6,106 nt of DNA. Origin: CAYUUP01 sp964447925 (GTDB lineage Bacteria > Bacillota > Clostridia > Oscillospirales > Oscillospiraceae). The notes beneath the pieces are model-generated. The model saw only the letters and a program-made list of their open reading frames with translations, made no database searches and was not told the DNA's origin. Positions within the stretch are counted from its first letter, which is position 1, and the number at the start of each line of letters is the position of its first letter. The DNA is taken from the NCBI GenBank assembly GCA_964447925.1, contig CAYUUP010000088.1:1-6106 (forward strand). The letters run 5' to 3'. Below, piece by piece: positions 5,350-6,106 of this stretch. The translations under genes and the position numbers were made by a program.

Positions 5350-6106
5350 ATGAGTAAAAAATACGTTTATCTCTTTTCTGAGGGAAACGGTCAGATGCGG
5401 GAGCTTCTGGGTGGCAAGGGAGCCAACCTTGCCGAGATGACCCGACTGGGCATGCCGGTACCCCAGGGCTTTACTGTCTCCACTGAGGCCTGCACCCGCT
5501 ACTATGATGACGGCCGCACCATTGCGGCGGACATCCAGGAGGAGATTCTCGCCGCGTTGAAGACCCTGGAGGGCATTGTGGGCAAGAAGCTCGGCAACCC
5601 GGAAAATCCCCTGCTGGTTTCCGTCCGCTCCGGTGCCCGGGCCTCCATGCCTGGCATGATGGACACCATTTTGAACCTGGGCCTCAACGACCAGGTGGCC
5701 GAGGGTATGGTGAAGCTGACAAATAATCCCCGTTTTGTCTATGACTCCTACCGGCGCTTTATCCAGATGTTCTCAGACGTAGTGATGGAACTGGATAAAA
5801 GTGACTTTGAGGCTATGATTGACGCCATGAAGAAGGATCGCGGAGCGGAAAAGGATACTGATCTGAGCGCCGACGATATGAAGGAGCTGGCTGGCCAGTT
5901 CAAGGCCTATTACAAAAAGGCAAAGGGCGAGGACTTCCCCCAGGATCCTGGCGTCCAGCTGATGGAGGCTGTCCGGGCAGTCTTCCGCTCTTGGGATAAT
6001 CCCCGGGCCAACGTCTACCGCCGGGATAACGACATCCCATATAGCTGGGGTACCGCTGTCAACGTCCAGATGATGGTCTTTGGCAACATGGGCGACACCT
6101 CCGGCA
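5350..6106 (+). CDS. ppdK: Pyruvate, phosphate dikinase (N-terminal 252 residues, runs off window)
   Basis: Cytosolic enzyme that reversibly converts pyruvate, ATP and phosphate to phosphoenolpyruvate, AMP and pyrophosphate. In anaerobes it works with glycolysis in either direction. Translation from the ATG at 5350 gives the family N-terminus: KKYVYLFSEGN (3-13), the nucleotide-binding stretch ELLGGKGANLAEM (18-30), VPQGFTVSTEAC (about 37-48), the very conserved VSVRSGARASMPGMMDTILN (about 91-110), NPRFVYDSYRRFIQMF (about 126-141) and, at the edge, FGNMGDTSG. All lie in the N-terminal ATP-grasp domain. The phosphohistidine and PEP-binding domains of the roughly 880-residue enzyme are beyond the window. 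AAGGAGG at 5335-5341, eight bases upstream, fixes the start. It has its own promoter and is separated from the CoA-transferase by a terminator. Confidence 0.97.
   Translation, partial: MSKKYVYLFSEGNGQMRELLGGKGANLAEMTRLGMPVPQGFTVSTEACTRYYDDGRTIAADIQEEILAALKTLEGIVGKKLGNPENPLLVSVRSGARASMPGMMDTILNLGLNDQVAEGMVKLTNNPRFVYDSYRRFIQMFSDVVMELDKSDFEAMIDAMKKDRGAEKDTDLSADDMKELAGQFKAYYKKAKGEDFPQDPGVQLMEAVRAVFRSWDNPRANVYRRDNDIPYSWGTAVNVQMMVFGNMGDTSG

Noticed and set aside
1..6106. Mobile element, phage, CRISPR or defence system
   Set aside because: No transposase, integrase, regularly spaced array, terminal repeats or defence domains were seen; the genes are core chromosomal functions.

Overview
The window looks like a chromosomal segment of a spore-forming, butyrate-type Clostridia member, most likely Oscillospiraceae (Flavonifractor/Pseudoflavonifractor/Lawsonibacter-like). 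This rests on mid-50s GC content by eye, strong AAGGAGG ribosome sites, a mraZ-rsmH-ftsL-PBP cluster, an anaerobe-type 4-hydroxybutyrate/butyrate-family CoA-transferase and a pyruvate phosphate dikinase. The taxonomic placement is inference; the genes are read directly from the sequence.

Left half, minus strand (3318 down to 1): the start of the division and cell-wall (dcw) cluster. A sigma-A-type promoter (3318..3290) drives mraZ (3222..2782), rsmH (2778..1846), an ftsL-like gene (1832..1248, GTG start) and a class B penicillin-binding protein of the FtsI/SpoVD type (1102..1, cut by the window edge just before its catalytic serine motif). The first three genes are packed within 3 to 13 bases of each other. 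The ftsL-PBP gap (about 145 bases) is different: it holds a SigE-like promoter and then a terminator-like hairpin with a T-tract a few bases before the PBP ribosome site. Between the mraZ promoter and mraZ there are five purine-rich units spaced about one helical turn apart, resembling MraZ operator boxes. Further upstream lie two DnaA-box-like 9-mers exactly 11 bp apart.

Middle (3223..3845): a 623-base divergent intergenic region. Besides the mraZ control region it contains a stretch with nested inverted repeats (3555..3661; possible small RNA or dispersed repeat), then a near-consensus forward promoter (3678..3706) and a GC-rich, hairpin-bearing leader of about 130 bases.

Right half, plus strand: a full-length CoA-transferase (3846..5135), an intrinsic terminator (5221..5258), a separate promoter (5259..5286) and the N-terminal 252 codons of pyruvate phosphate dikinase (5350 onward). 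Both enzymes belong to fermentative acyl-CoA and pyruvate/PEP metabolism, but each appears to have its own promoter.

No mobile element, CRISPR array, tRNA or rRNA is visible. The genes are conventional; the most interesting material is regulatory.
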